Source of the DNA: Phoebastria nigripes
Lineage: Eukaryota; Chordata; Aves; Procellariiformes; Diomedeidae
Assembly (NCBI GenBank): GCA_035582835.1
Contig: JAYKAV010001853.1
Coordinates: 62,001 to 126,000, forward strand
Reading direction: 5' to 3'
DNA length: 64,000 bases
Shown here: piece after piece, positions 10,041 through 64,000 of the stretch
Position numbering within the stretch: position 1 is the stretch's first letter
How the letters are laid out: each line of letters starts with the position of its first letter
The notes under the pieces: generated by a model
The model's database searches: none
Told to the model about the DNA's origin: nothing
The model's input: the letters and a program-made list of their open reading frames with translations, nothing else
Made by a program: the position numbers and the translations under genes

Positions 10041-13000
10041 GACTCTTTCCTCCTTCATACACCTAATGACTTTTTGGACAAGAACCAAACACAGGACAGA
10101 ATCAGCTTGACATATCCTTCTGGTTTAACACAGGCTGACTGATAGCTGCTCTCTCAGTGTATTTTTTTCAAACATTTATGCCAGTTATCATCTAACCANG
10201 CAAGTGTTCAGTAAACTAATGCAGCCTATGCTAATACAGACCTTTTTGTTTCAATAAAGTGATTATTGTCATGGCTAGCTGCACTTCTCATTGCTCTCAT
10301 GCCTCTCTGATGTCTCCCCATTCATTTGTCATGATTCTGGCTCTGTCTTCATGTGATTCTCCCACACCTGGAAAGCACTGCATCGTTCATCGTCCATAGC
10401 ACATATTTACACAGCCTGTGCTGCTAGGCTCTGTACATGAAGCTTTCCTTTCACAAACCTCATAGGGTCAATCACCCCTTTAAACAAGCATACTGTTTCA
10501 CGTTGGCACCAAGGGTAAACCACAAGAGAAGGAAAGATGGTAAAAAAAGATATTGTCTACATATATGTTTATTTTATCTTCTAGATCACCTGAGCCCAAT
10601 ATGCCATCTTGGGTGCAGCTGCCTTGTTATTGCAGCTCACCTGGAGCTGTTTTCTCCACTACACCAGAAATTATCATCCCCTCCAGTCTCTTGGCATTTC
10701 TTCACGTGGAGCCGCTCCCTAGCCCGGTTCTGTCAAATGACCTAGTTTAGCAGAAACACCTTTTACACTCAAATCATACTGACAGAATGGGGGTGAGTAG
10801 CAATTACACATGCAGTTATCATGGCATATCTGGAAGGGCAGTAAAGCCTGGCAGCAGGACCCAGCCAACCAGCCAGCTAGGGACTGGAGACCAGTCCCCA
10901 AAGCCCCTTCTTTCAGATCAGCTACTGCCAGCTACCTCAAGCCGTTTTTTTGCCCTTTTGTTTCGATTCACGACAGTCCAATTGATTTCGGCAAGAACAG
11001 TTGTACAGAAAAACCAGAACAGTCCCACTTCAGCTACAAATTACATTGGGATCTTGCTCTGCTCTGTCCTACATTGGACCAGCTCCTGACAGCCTTTGAG
11101 AGAACAAAGTTGGCCAAACTCATCTTCCTAAAAAGATCTGTCTGGTATTAAAAAAGAATGGTGTAACAATTAAAGTTGAAGAAAAAAAGAATTAAAACCT
11201 GATATTTTCTGTCCTTGTTTGCTTATGTGAAAAATGCCAGGAAAATTTAAGAGGAGAAAAGAAGTGTAAAACTGCTTACTTCTTCAGAAAGAGATCTAAT
11301 TCCTGCTAACATTTCCACAATTGCATATGTTTGCTCTTTCTGTCTGCTTTGGCAGCAAAAGACATGGAAGAGGTATTTTTTTTTACAAATATGAGGAGTG
11401 TTTCNGTCCTTTTGACCTTAGTCTACAAGTGCACATACAAGAGAATGAGGTAAACATTTTCAAGCAGTAATTTTGTGTGTGTGTGTGTATGTCATAAAAG
11501 CACTTACTCATGCTGTCAGCAAGAGCAAAATACACAGCTAAAGGAAAGAACAAGTAGGCTCTTAGGAAATACATGGCAAACTGCACATAAAGAAGACGTC
11601 ACTTCCTAGAGGTCTCTGTTGTCAGTCGCAAATAGAAGCCACACTTCCAAAAGGCCCATCTGTCTTTGCAGAGAGGATGAGGACACCTCCATTTCCTCTT
11701 CCTCTGCTTCTGGCAGCTTGAAGAAGTGATCTGTTCTGCACTGCCGAGTTCCTGCAGGATCTAGAACCTGTGAACCTCTGTCCATTTTGTTTGTTGACCT
11801 CTTACTCATCTCAGTCAAATAACATGACATTAGCTGATGTATGAAATGGCCAGTTCCTCATCAAGTGTAAGATCTCCTCTTTTGACTTGCTTTGGTGAAT
11901 AACACTTTATTGACTACTGCTATCCCACTCTTTGCTCTGTGCTGTTTCCATTACGCTGCCGTGTCTTCCTCCATCCACCCATATGTTCCTGGAGCATTTG
12001 TCCTTCTCTCCCGGTAATCTCATTTGTTCCCATTCCAGTGATGTGATGACAAATGACAAATGTTTATTCCACCAAGTCCATACATTCATTTTTTATCACA
12101 TTAAAGTGCTTTAATAAACTGGAAATGACAGAACTCCTGCAGGACATGTTTTTATTTAATTAAATATTTTAAGTATTTTGAAAATCAACTCACTGGAAGA
12201 AGATCTGTCAATAGTATTAAAAGTGGTTTTCCCCATGCTTTCCCCATAATTTAATCATTAATTAACATGCAAGAGAAAAGACATACAGAGATTTCAGTGC
12301 TAATGCCAACTCTAAGGACTTCCTGCCTCCCATCTCTGGCAGCTTGCTGCTGTCCTTTCAGATCTCTTGCTCTGCCATGCCAACACAACTGCAAACCATA
12401 TCAATTAACTGATCTGGCTTAAAAAATAATCCACATTTTCCTTCAGAATATTCTTAAAGATTAATCAGTTCCTGGCCTGTTATTACTATGTAAACTGACA
12501 CTGCCTGTAGTGCCAAATATCCAGCCAAAGCATAGATGTCTGGTTTCATTATGTTGTGAGACTTCTGTTCCATTTATATGGAAATGCATGTGAAAGTAGC
12601 ACATCAGAATAGTTCCAGTCTTGAGATTACACATAACAGCAATCCAACTCTTTGGTTGACAGTGGATCTGGGATGTCTGATCCCAACTCTGTTTTTGAGG
12701 GAGACCATGACAATATTTCTAACATTTCTTTTACAAGTAATATGGGTACCTATTGTAGAGTTACTAAGTCTCAAGCCAAAATGATCTTTGCTCTCCAAAG
12801 CCTTTTAAGTCCTCTGGACAGAATTGCTATGGTGTTGATAAGGCACGGCAGACGTTTGTATTTCAGCACTCGCTACTTATCTCAAACTATGATACNGTTC
12901 TTTGATGGAGACAAATGCACATGAGGAACAAGGTGGCCATTGTTGTGTGCACTTCAGCGGTGACCATCCAAGGCTGAACTGAGCCCAGGAAAGAGTCCAA

Positions 13001-13154
13001 GGAATTTACATTAGTAAAATCCCAAGGGCAAATTTTGCAGGTGTTGTCCTAAGACATGGAAATGAAAACAAAAGTGGAAATCACAGCATCACTTTGATCC
13101 AAACCAAGATGATTTATCCTTCTAATTTAGTTCAGTTAGCATAAAAAGTCTGTT

Positions 13155-13188
13155 CTATACCCAGGTATTATCTATACCCAGATATTAT
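13155..13188. repeat. 17-bp tandem duplication
   Basis: Two adjacent copies of CTATACCCAGRTATTAT differ at one base. This is probably a replication-slippage duplication. Confidence 0.8.
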
Positions 13189-16100
13189 CTATTAATATAG
13201 AAATTGGTTGCCTAAAGAAAGTGAATCTTTTCCAATGTAGCCTAGGCAGAAGAGGAAGGTGCATTCTGGAGAGAGGCAGTATGAGTCAGGGGTACTTTAT
13301 AAGGTTACACTTTTAAAAAAAATGCAGTAATTGCTTTCTCAATATTTCATCTTAGAAATAAAAGTTATCTTGAAGGTTTTGTTGTCAACTTATGATCAGT
13401 ATGTCCTTCCGTAGGCTTCAGTGGAACCATGTATGTGCTGCAAAAAACTATCGACTAATGTAAATAACATTTGCTCTGTATAAAGCTGCATTTTGCCCAT
13501 GTCGTATGTTGTCTGGGGTGGCAGGCAGCGGACAAGAAGCATTATTCCTCCTTGAACAGCCATGACAAGAAGTTTAATCTTTACTATTTATGGAAGAGAA
13601 AGGAGAGATAACTTTCACTCTGTGAAAATCCAGCACTTCCGAGGAGTAACCTTGGAGAGCTCAAATCAAGTCAGTGGAGTCTGGCGAACTGGCCTCATTT
13701 CTGTGGAGATACAGTTTGTTTACTGGAGGCACCTGCTTCCAGTTGTTCAGGATATTGGTCCCTTTTTTTAGAGAATGACAATAGGAGTCCTGTTGTGCAC
13801 TGCATTTTGCTGTTGTTTAGGGATTTTTAGAGCAAAAGATAAAACAGACATACTTTTTCACCTAGCAGTAGGAACTAGACAAGATTTCATCTGAAGTATA
13901 ACGTGAGAATTCCTCGTAATTCATCATTGCTCTCAAAGTTTCAGGCATAGGTTTAGTCTGTGGANCCATAAACAAGGAGCTTCTTTTGCAAAGACTTTCA
14001 AGGGAAAAATTCACATTTTTCAGTTTTTCTCTGTAATTTTAATCTTGCTGCAAAAAGGTGGAACTCCGCTGTTCTGTCCTTTTGGGGAATTCTGTTCCTT
14101 TTTTCTTGAAGTCCAGTTGATGACAAATCACTTGATCAGGCATAGCTTTCCAATGGCAGTACGACATTAAATGTTTTCAAGAGATAAAGCAAATAAAAAT
14201 CCTGAACTGTGTTGGTGGTTGAATTTATACTTAGATTACACTTAAGAGTTTTACAAGTAATTCCCACATAAATAAAGAAAAAACTTAAACTCTATTGACC
14301 AACACCTGGGACTGGCTCAAAATTAAGATCTCTGTTTTACAGTCTCTGCTAACTGTTTTCAACACCACTGCAAAACAACTTTCACAATAGAGCATTGTAT
14401 TACTTATAGATTTGCAATGAACCCAAAAGAGCCCTGGCTCTTGTTTGTATGTGGTACAGAAATGACACCTGCACCACATCAGTAACTGTGCTATACAATC
14501 AGTGCACTTTTTCATTTGTGGATTTATGAGCAATGCCATACTCCATTGCCCTTGAGGCCTAACCCTCTTATTTCCACTTGTGACCTGTGTTATGCTCAGC
14601 CTGATCAGTCATTTCAAATTTCCTCTTTTGTCTTTCAGGGAAGCTCACAAGCATTGCATTGCTTCTGAGTGTTTGTCCACGTTGTCTGGCTCCGTGTTTG
14701 GCAGTGGTTCAACACTGTGCAAGCTCTTCTGCAGCACAACACTCACACAAGCCACCTGCCAAATTTTATGGTGAGAATGGAGTGACTTGCATTTGAATGG
14801 GTGTTCTTGGCTTTTATTGGCAGCTAATTACCTTCAGAGTCGATGCTGGTGATTGATGCTTAGCTGGTTCTTTTTAATAAGGCCATGTTAACAAATGAGT
14901 CCATGATTTCTGGTTGGCCTTTGAACTCTTACACCTTTACTTGTACTGCTGCTTGCTGCTAGTATGATTTCAGAGGCTACAGTTTGCAGATGCGGGATTG
15001 AGATTGAGTTCAAGAGATACACATCTATACATAATAACAAGACTAAGTTCTCCCTAGCACAGTTTTATAATTAAAATACCATGCAAATATAGCATACTTT
15101 CTTATTATTAATCAGAAAAATTTAAAAAATTGGTCCAAACTGAACGTTGCCCAAACTGAATATAAGGATCAGTTTCTGTTACCCAGGGTGTTTTCTTTCT
15201 GTGAAGCATGTGAAGTGCTTTGGGAAATCTGTGGTAGGACACAGATAGGAATCACTGTGCCCAGCTGTCCCTGGAGAATTGCCAGTGTTGCGATGTCTCA
15301 GGAGGATGCAGAAGAATCAGTCCAGCTTTCCCCTGGACTATACAAAGAAAACAAGATGAGGCTTCCCAGTGTTATTTCTAGTACCCTCATCCAGCAGCCT
15401 GAAGCAGCTAAGGTCCCTCAAAGTCCTGGCCCAAAGCAAGTGTATTCATCCCTGTGGTGCTATGCATGTGCCGTTGGGTCACCGGTTGGCTACAGGGTTG
15501 GGGTGGGGATAAAGCGCAGTTGCTGGGGATGGACAGTGCAGGTACAACATGATAAGCAAATTGCAAGGGGATGGTGTGCACATAGGGGAGAGGATATCTT
15601 GGGTTTATACTGTTAACCTTTTGCTGCTTGTAGGACTGCTTGTAGGAACATCAGTCTTTCTAACCTTAGAATTCACACCTGGTTAAACGCAAACACATTT
15701 TCATGTGCCTGTCTCTCACACACAGGCTCCCCTCTCCCTCCTCCCCCTCAAATTAAAGGGCCAAAGGCAAAAAGAAGTTGCCACAGTTTTTTCCTTAATC
15801 TCTTGAGGAATGGCCAAGCTTTTCCAGCTGAAGTGAGAATAAGAACAACAAAAAAATGTCATGGTAGACACACATGCTGAAAACTTGAACCCAAACTGTT
15901 AATGTTCAACTAAAATGATAAGCAACTGAAAACAGTGTCAGTTTATATATGATGGCTGTATGTAATGCTATTATATAGAGGGCAATATCAAGCAGGCTAA
16001 AGTAGGTAGAGCTAACAACACTATAATAGCTAAGATATCTTATTGCTGTGTTTGTTGAAAACTATGGACCTGTTCCATAGTCATGTCTTTTTTAGCCTTC

Positions 16101-17833
16101 TTTCATTTTGGAAATGAAAAGCACAGGTGTGGCAAAGTTACTGTTGCAGCTGCAGACATGCCTTGAGTGCAGAAGTACAGATAATTTATTTTTTCATTAA
16201 TACTAGTCATAGGGGGGGAAAGAAAAACGTGCTTTTTAATAATCCCTAAAGCAACTACTTCAATCTGGAAGTGGTAGGACTACTGAAGAGAAATTAACTT
16301 CCAATAGAAATATAATCTTGTGCACACTGTTCTGATTTCGAAACACTTCAAAAGATGATTTTGCCTGTCCCTTGTAGAACTTGCAGTGTTTCTTCCTCCT
16401 GCAGAGGATAACCTTCCTGAGACGGGTGATGAATTATTAGAAACTGAAAAATGCTATATACAATTCATGACAATTTTAGTGGCATCATAGAAATGAAAAA
16501 CTATTTCTCCGTATTTTAAAATTAACATGACTCTGAATGAGGCCTTTATTTCCTTGGCAATGTATCATATATTTGGACACATTCATTAGTAAGGTGGACA
16601 GTTTATTGTTCACGCAGACTAGGGCATTAACTGGAAAGGAAACATGGAATGTAATTCCAACATGCTGTCTTGATGGGCTGCTGCTGCTGTAAAATAGGGT
16701 TATTCTCCAACTTCACAAGCAAATCTATTGCCTATCTTTAGCTTTTTCTTACATAAAATATGTCAGAGCTGATTTATCCCTGCTATAATGCCAGATGGAT
16801 TGACCTGAAAAGGAAGAGAAGAAATGAGGTGATTGAAAGTGTATCATGGAACAGCTAATGAGACATCTCTAGTTTAAGGTCGTTAATATTGTTCCTGCAT
16901 GCAGTGAAGGGCAGTGCTTCAGGGAGTCTCCAAAGTCTTCTGGTGGAAATGAAGGTATGGATCGAGTTCCTTTGCTATAACTATACAGGGTGCAGAAATA
17001 AGAGTGTTAAAAGACACACTTGCTGACAGTGATTTATACTGTATCAGTCCCAAGGTATTAATTTGGGCCCTCCTGAAATTGCTGTAACTCATACCAGTTG
17101 TCAATAATCTAATTTTGATAAATCAGGGTATGTCCCTAACATGNGTATCTGTCATAATTCTTCCTATGCCAGACTGGGACTTTCTAAGACAATTCTGAGA
17201 GCACAATTTTTCTGTAAGCCATGGCAGCTCTCCTGCATTTTGCCTTGGATGTTGTATCTCTGCAAAGATTTCCTGATTTGCTGTCTTTCACCCTGTTACC
17301 TCACATTCAATATTGCGCTGTAGATGTGAGGAAACACAGCAAGTATTGATCGGATTACATTGGGTTATCAGGTTGGGTTTTAGCCCTATGATTGGTGTGC
17401 TTTAGAAGAGTACATGCTTTTGAAATGCTCTCTGGGAGCATGAGCAGAATCTGTGACTAATTGGGGGGGGTCAGTCTTTTTCATCCTAGCATCTGCTTTT
17501 ACATAATTGAACAGCACATCTCTCATGGGGCTGCATCCCAGCTCACCTTTCAGTATCGGTGGGAAAGGATGGGTAGGTGTGGCACTGTGTGACTGTTGAG
17601 GACCATCAAGCCACAATTTTAGCAGCGGTAGTGAAGATAAGCAGTGCAATGGAGGGATGATCTTGAGATCACCCTAGACCTCTGGAACATCACAGTTTGC
17701 CTTCCCAAGTTCTGTTCTCCCCATTTGTAATATAAAAATGACATCCACCTGCCCACCTTTACCTTACTTCGTGCTGTGAAGTGGAAGCTGTTAAGATAGC
17801 AAGAGTACCGAGTTCTGCAAAGTGTTATTACTG

Positions 17834-17850
17834 TATGTATGTATGTATGT
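17834..17850. repeat. (GTAT)n microsatellite
   Basis: About four perfect GTAT units, followed shortly by a TG-rich stretch near 17855-17870. Confidence 0.8.
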
Positions 17851-20020
17851 TCACGTTTTGTGTGTGTAGTTTTGTCATCTTTTAGTTCTTGTATATGTAT
17901 CTACACAGAAGTTGGTGTCACTTAAAAGAAGAACAATTAAATATGTCCCCTTTCCATTTATTTTTTTAGCATCAGATCGGCTCATCGAGTTTTCATGCTG
18001 CAATATTTTCACCTAAAATCTGCATTGCATTTTTGCATAACATAAGTATACAAAGGTGAGAGCACAAAACACAAAAAGAGACATCATGTCACAGTAAGAA
18101 ATCCCTTAGGTGTGTTCCAGAAGAGTACAGATACCTTGAAATAAAGAGAGAATAGATTTCTTGAAAAACAAGGAAAGAATTTGGAAGTCTGAATGGCAGC
18201 ATATATTTGCGGTACAGATGATGTTAAAATATTTCATCTTTTCAACCTCTAGGGGGGACTATGTTTTCAGCGAACCTGTCTGTGAAGAATTTTCTTAATC
18301 TGCAGCAGGCAGTTCAGACTGTTGCTAATGCTAGCTGGAGCGAGTCAAGTGATTCTTGATTTGTGTATGAGTTATTTCTGGGGGGGAAATAGCCTGTGTC
18401 TGAAATGACTTTAGTCCTAAGGGGCCAGCCTGAAATCTCTGCTCTTGCTGCAGTCNGCGGCCATTCTGCCTGCTACTGATTGACAACTGCAGGATTTGTT
18501 CCTATTAAAAAGCATTTATGTAGCTAAAAAAAAAGTCTGAGGAGAAATGTTGAATTTATAGCTATGGAAAATTCTGTAAGTGAACCAATGATGAGGTGGA
18601 TTAAGTGACATTTTTAATTGGGATTAACAAATTGTCATGCATAACTTTCTGGCTTAGAAAAATAAATCAATCACAGGCTGGGATTCTTCGTTATCAAACC
18701 GCTTAGGGTGAAGGGGAACAACTGAAATGTTCATGGCACTTTGGGCCCGCAGAGACACTGTGACTCCCATAGGGCTGAATGCAATTGCTTAGGTGAGTAA
18801 GGACCACGCACTGTGGGCCAAATCTTTTTCTGAAAGCATCAAAATTGGTCTTTGACGCTACTACTGCTATACGGTACTGGCTAGATGCCTTTTGTTTCTT
18901 TTTCCCCTCATGTTGGCCCTGCTTCTCCCACTCTTATTCATTCCCAGCAGTACTTTACCTCACAAGGAGCAGCCAGTGTGAAGGGATGGCAGCCCTGTGA
19001 TTTATGGGCTTACTATCTCTTCCGTTGTGTTTACACAGCTTACGCTCAAATAAGACAGCTAGGAGAGCATGGAGCTCACACGTAAAATGAAAAAGATATT
19101 CTGGTGGGGGAAGGAGGGAATCAAGAGAGATCCGTCCAGATTTCGGTGTTGTAAACACATCTGTAGGGTCACCATAAAGCAGTGACTACAAAGGTCAGCA
19201 TTTCAAAATGTGTCTTAAGAAAATGTTTTTGCAAGCTTTGTGGTGAAGATGGCTGGCGTGTTGTATATTGTAACATTCTGCTTAATCTCTGCTGTGTTAT
19301 ACGGAGTCATTTACAACAAAAAATGCCTGACATAACTTACAGTACAGGAACATACAAAACCGGCTTCACCAGGGTGGATGTTTATGTAATCTTCAAGAAC
19401 ACTCTGAAGTTCGATTCAGTAATCAAATAAAACTACGTGAGAGGCACATTTCTCAGAGACGCTACCCATCTTTGAATTTCTGAGCATCTTTATTTTACCG
19501 AGCCCTGTTAGACAAATGCTCCTGAAAAAAAGATTTTTTTGATGATTATTTCTGTACATCATGTTATCTGCTGTTTTCATTCCACTACTTGGTTGTAATT
19601 GCAAAAGCGCTTCCAGCTTTCTTTTCTTTTTAATCGAGGCATCTTAAAGGTGAGCAGATGGTCACCCCAGGAGCGCAGGTTTCCCATTCATAGCCTGCAC
19701 AGTGAAGGCAGCAACAAAAGTAAGTTTACACATACTGCCCTGACAACGACCTCTGTGCTGAACTAAACAAACCCCTTCTGTAAAGCCAGGAGCAGTTCAC
19801 TCACCTTTCGAATGCAAACCTGGCACTCTCTGAGTAACCATAAAACATCAAACCCTGCAGCAGCCCTGCTCTGGGTTTGAGGATGCGTGCTGTCATGGGG
19901 CATAGAAAACTCCATAGAGAGCCATCCTTTAGGATTTTGCTGTCAAAAAGCATCAGGTATTCCAAAGCCTCTTTCACAAAACACTTTGCACATTTTGCAT
20001 TGACTTTATACCAGAACAGG

Positions 20021-20043
20021 AGTGTCCATTTTAAATGGACACT
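20021..20043. repeat. Perfect palindrome, 11-bp arms, upstream of NPR3
   Basis: AGTGTCCATTT and AAATGGACACT are exact reverse complements around a single T. It lies about 1.2 kb upstream of the NPR3 start codon. It could be a dyad binding site, a small hairpin or chance. No known response element matches exactly. Confidence 0.75.
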
Positions 20044-20846
20044 AACAAAATATTAAGCACAGCAGCTTTACGGCCAGTAAGTAGAGCTGAACAGGGATGC
20101 ATTTAACATGCTCTGACTAGGCAGTGTTGTCAAGGTAATTCAAAAAGGTATTTTTCTTTTTTTCCCCAAGAAAATAATCTCAGAACAGGACTTGTCTCCT
20201 TCACTGGGGAAACCTCTACTGCTTGGAGCATGAAAGTGTGTCTCTGAGACACAGTGCATGGAAAGTGACAGAAAACTCCATCTGGGCCTTCTTGGCATGG
20301 GGGTCTCAGAAAGACCCCAGAGGGATACAGGCAGGGGTCAGGGATCCAGTGCCAGGTCCCCCATAGGGTTAAGCTGTCCCTGAGCACGGGCACCTTTCTG
20401 GGTGAGGAGAAGGGAGCCGGGCAGCCCTGCTTGTACCCTGCCACAGTGCCCTTCAGGGCGCTGCCTGCATCCCCCCGTTCTGATGCCGCAATCCCCCCCT
20501 TCCCCAAATCCCCCAGCCCTGCCGAGCACCGACCCCTGAGCCCTCGGGGGGGCTCAAATGCTTCCCTTATGCAGTAAAGTGCAGCTTAACCGGGCTGAAG
20601 CAACCCGAAAAAATATTTTTAAAAAATGGAAATGCAACGGGATCCTTTACTCCCCGACCGTGATTGCAGGGACTCGCTTGGCAGGGAGCGCAGCCGCCGA
20701 GCAGGAAGGTACATGAATGTACGCACAGAAGCGTTGTGTATGTGATGAGGACACCCCCGGCCCCCGGTCTCGGCGCTCTCCACGCTCGCAGCTCGCCCGC
20801 AGCCCCGGCCGGCGGGAAGGTGTGCGGGCGCGGGGGGGCCGACGGA

Positions 20847-20868
20847 GGGGGCGGGCGGGGCGGGCGGG
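20847..20868 (+). promoter_or_regulatory. G-quadruplex motif / GC-box cluster
   Basis: Five G-runs of 5, 3, 4, 3 and 3 are separated by single C bases. This fits the standard G-quadruplex pattern and also supplies overlapping Sp1-type GC boxes. Confidence 0.6.
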
Positions 20869-20985
20869 AGCGCCCGGGCCGGCTCCTCCCTGCGCACAAA
20901 CCCGGCCGCGCCGCGCCGGGCGTGCGGAGAGCCGCCGCCGCTCCCGCGCTACTTAAGCGGGGAGGGCGCAGCCCGGCAGCCCCGC

Positions 20986-21016
20986 GGGGGGATCCGGCGG
21001 GGGGGCGGGCGGGGGG
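20986..21016 (+). promoter_or_regulatory. G-quadruplex motif before the NPR3 leader
   Basis: G-runs of 6, 7, 3 and 6 are joined by loops of 7, 1 and 1 bases on the coding strand. The motif ends 213 bases before the NPR3 ATG and is followed within 10 bases by an AAT-rich tract. If transcribed it would form a strong leader structure; if not, a promoter element. Confidence 0.6.
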
Positions 21017-21081
21017 AAAGGCAAAAAATAATAATTAATAATAATAATACTCTATCAGAAAAACAGAAAAGCAGAGCCGAG

Positions 21082-21096
21082 ATGCTCCGTCCGTAA
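21082..21096 (+). CDS. Upstream ORF in the NPR3 leader (MLRP)
   Basis: ATG CTC CGT CCG TAA is a four-codon frame ending 133 bases before the main ATG. It is the only ATG between about 21050 and the NPR3 start. The start context (GAG before ATG, C after) is moderate. It matters only if transcription begins upstream of 21082. Confidence 0.4.
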   Translation: MLRP

Positions 21097-21229
21097 CCCG
21101 CAGGCGGGGGCAGGTTGTGAATTCGCCAAACACCTGAGAAATAAAGCACGACCGAACAATTTCGAGGCGGGCGGGGAAGGGGGGCGAAAAGTTTGCCGGA
21201 GCTCGGGCGTCTCGGGGGGGGCGGGCGCG

Positions 21230-63497
<42,268 letters not shown>

Positions 63498-64000
63498 AGA
63501 AGAAGAAGAAAAAGAATCCCATTCTTCCTAGGGAAAAAAAGAATTAGGGAAAAGGACACAACCAAAGACATCAGTGTAAAAAGAAGAGGCTCTTGAAGAA
63601 CTCACTCTTTTAAGCAGTAATTTTATCTTAATTTCTTTCAGAAGCTCAGGAATGATTTACTAATCACATTATGCCACATGGCCTTTCATCTCATGAAAAA
63701 AAAAGATGCAGTTTGATGTTATAAGATGTACTTAATATGTAAAGACAGTATTTCTTAAGGCATATACTAAGAGCGGCAGATCTGGGTTTAGTTGATGGGG
63801 AATGCCTCATTCTGTTCCCTTTTTTTTTTTAGCTCCTGCCACCTCCTTCCTTAATTGCATCTCACCCATGGGTATCAAATACGGTTTCACAGGCACAGGT
63901 GCTGGTTGCTGTCAAAAGGAAAAAAGGGATTAATTTGGGGTATGATCCTGCATCACTGAATCATTGCCATTGATTACAGGGGATACAAGATAGGGCATAT
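63498..64000 (+). other. NPR3: NPR3 3'UTR (partial)
   Basis: AT-rich sequence follows the stop codon to the window edge. I see no canonical AATAAA signal, so the mRNA probably continues past 64000. A-runs lie near 63696-63704 and a T-run at 63822-63831. Confidence 0.6.

Larger units (their letters stand above)
10041..20000. other. Intergenic region, no gene seen
   Basis: No coding gene is supported. The longest open frame (15188-15616, 142 codons, plus) has no recognisable domain or splice context. Small simple repeats are present: a TG run at 11474-11487, a 17-bp tandem duplication at 13155-13188 and a GTAT run at 17834-17850. The older part of the LINE at 9585 may extend to about 10440 but is too diverged to call. 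Confidence 0.6.
20750..21229 (+). promoter_or_regulatory. NPR3: NPR3 GC-rich promoter and 5' leader
   Basis: A CpG island starts near 20750 and continues through exon 1 to about 22080. It contains stacked GC boxes (G-runs 20847-20868 and 20986-21016), no clear TATA box, an abrupt AAT-rich tract at 21026-21050 and a short uORF at 21082-21096. The transcription start is not known from sequence, so the division between promoter and 5'UTR is open. Confidence 0.75.

Noticed and set aside
15188..15616. 142-codon plus-strand open frame in the intergenic region
   Set aside because: No recognisable domain, promoter or splice sites; the length is within chance for a window of this size.
20013..20030. 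AGAACA followed by TGTCC resembling a glucocorticoid response element upstream of NPR3
   Set aside because: The half-sites are spaced by four rather than three bases and the second half is a poor match.

Overview
The window reads as vertebrate nuclear DNA, most likely from a neognath bird. It has intron-rich genes, two CpG-rich promoters in an otherwise AT-leaning background, and a LINE of the avian CR1 type whose 3' tail is the CR1 ATTCTATG-type repeat. Both genes recognised are conserved vertebrate genes. In chicken they lie on the Z chromosome (recalled knowledge, not visible here), so this is plausibly a Z-linked contig. It is a draft assembly, with scattered single Ns and one 790-base N gap.

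Layout. Bases 1-3962 hold the first five coding exons of cytosolic threonyl-tRNA synthetase (TARS1) on the minus strand. The gene runs off the left edge, and its CpG-rich promoter covers about 3850-4180. Bases 4200-20700 are intergenic: no gene is supported, only simple repeats, two perfect short palindromes and an ancient LINE fragment. A strongly GC-rich promoter and 5' leader (about 20750-21229) leads into NPR3, the natriuretic peptide clearance receptor, on the plus strand. All eight NPR3 coding exons are present (21230-63497) with consensus splice sites and compatible phases, giving a 521-residue receptor, or 520 with an alternative acceptor. Intron 3 is the largest (21.4 kb) and carries a decayed, 5'-truncated CR1 element interrupted by the N gap. 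Introns 4 and 5 hold older CR1/L3-like fragments. The 3'UTR runs off the right edge.

How the genes relate. TARS1 and NPR3 are transcribed divergently with start codons 17.3 kb apart. They have no known functional link: one charges tRNA-Thr in the cytosol, the other binds and internalises natriuretic peptides at the cell surface. In human they lie on the same strand and much farther apart, so the head-to-head arrangement suggests a local inversion and compaction.

I found no undescribed system. The observations most worth checking are a conserved-looking ATF4/CARE site in the TARS1 promoter, a NAGNAG tandem acceptor at NPR3 exon 7, the unusual NPR3 leader (two G-quadruplex motifs, an AAT-rich tract and a 4-codon uORF), loss of one N-glycosylation sequon with changes in the NPR3 cytoplasmic tail, and the rearranged gene order.
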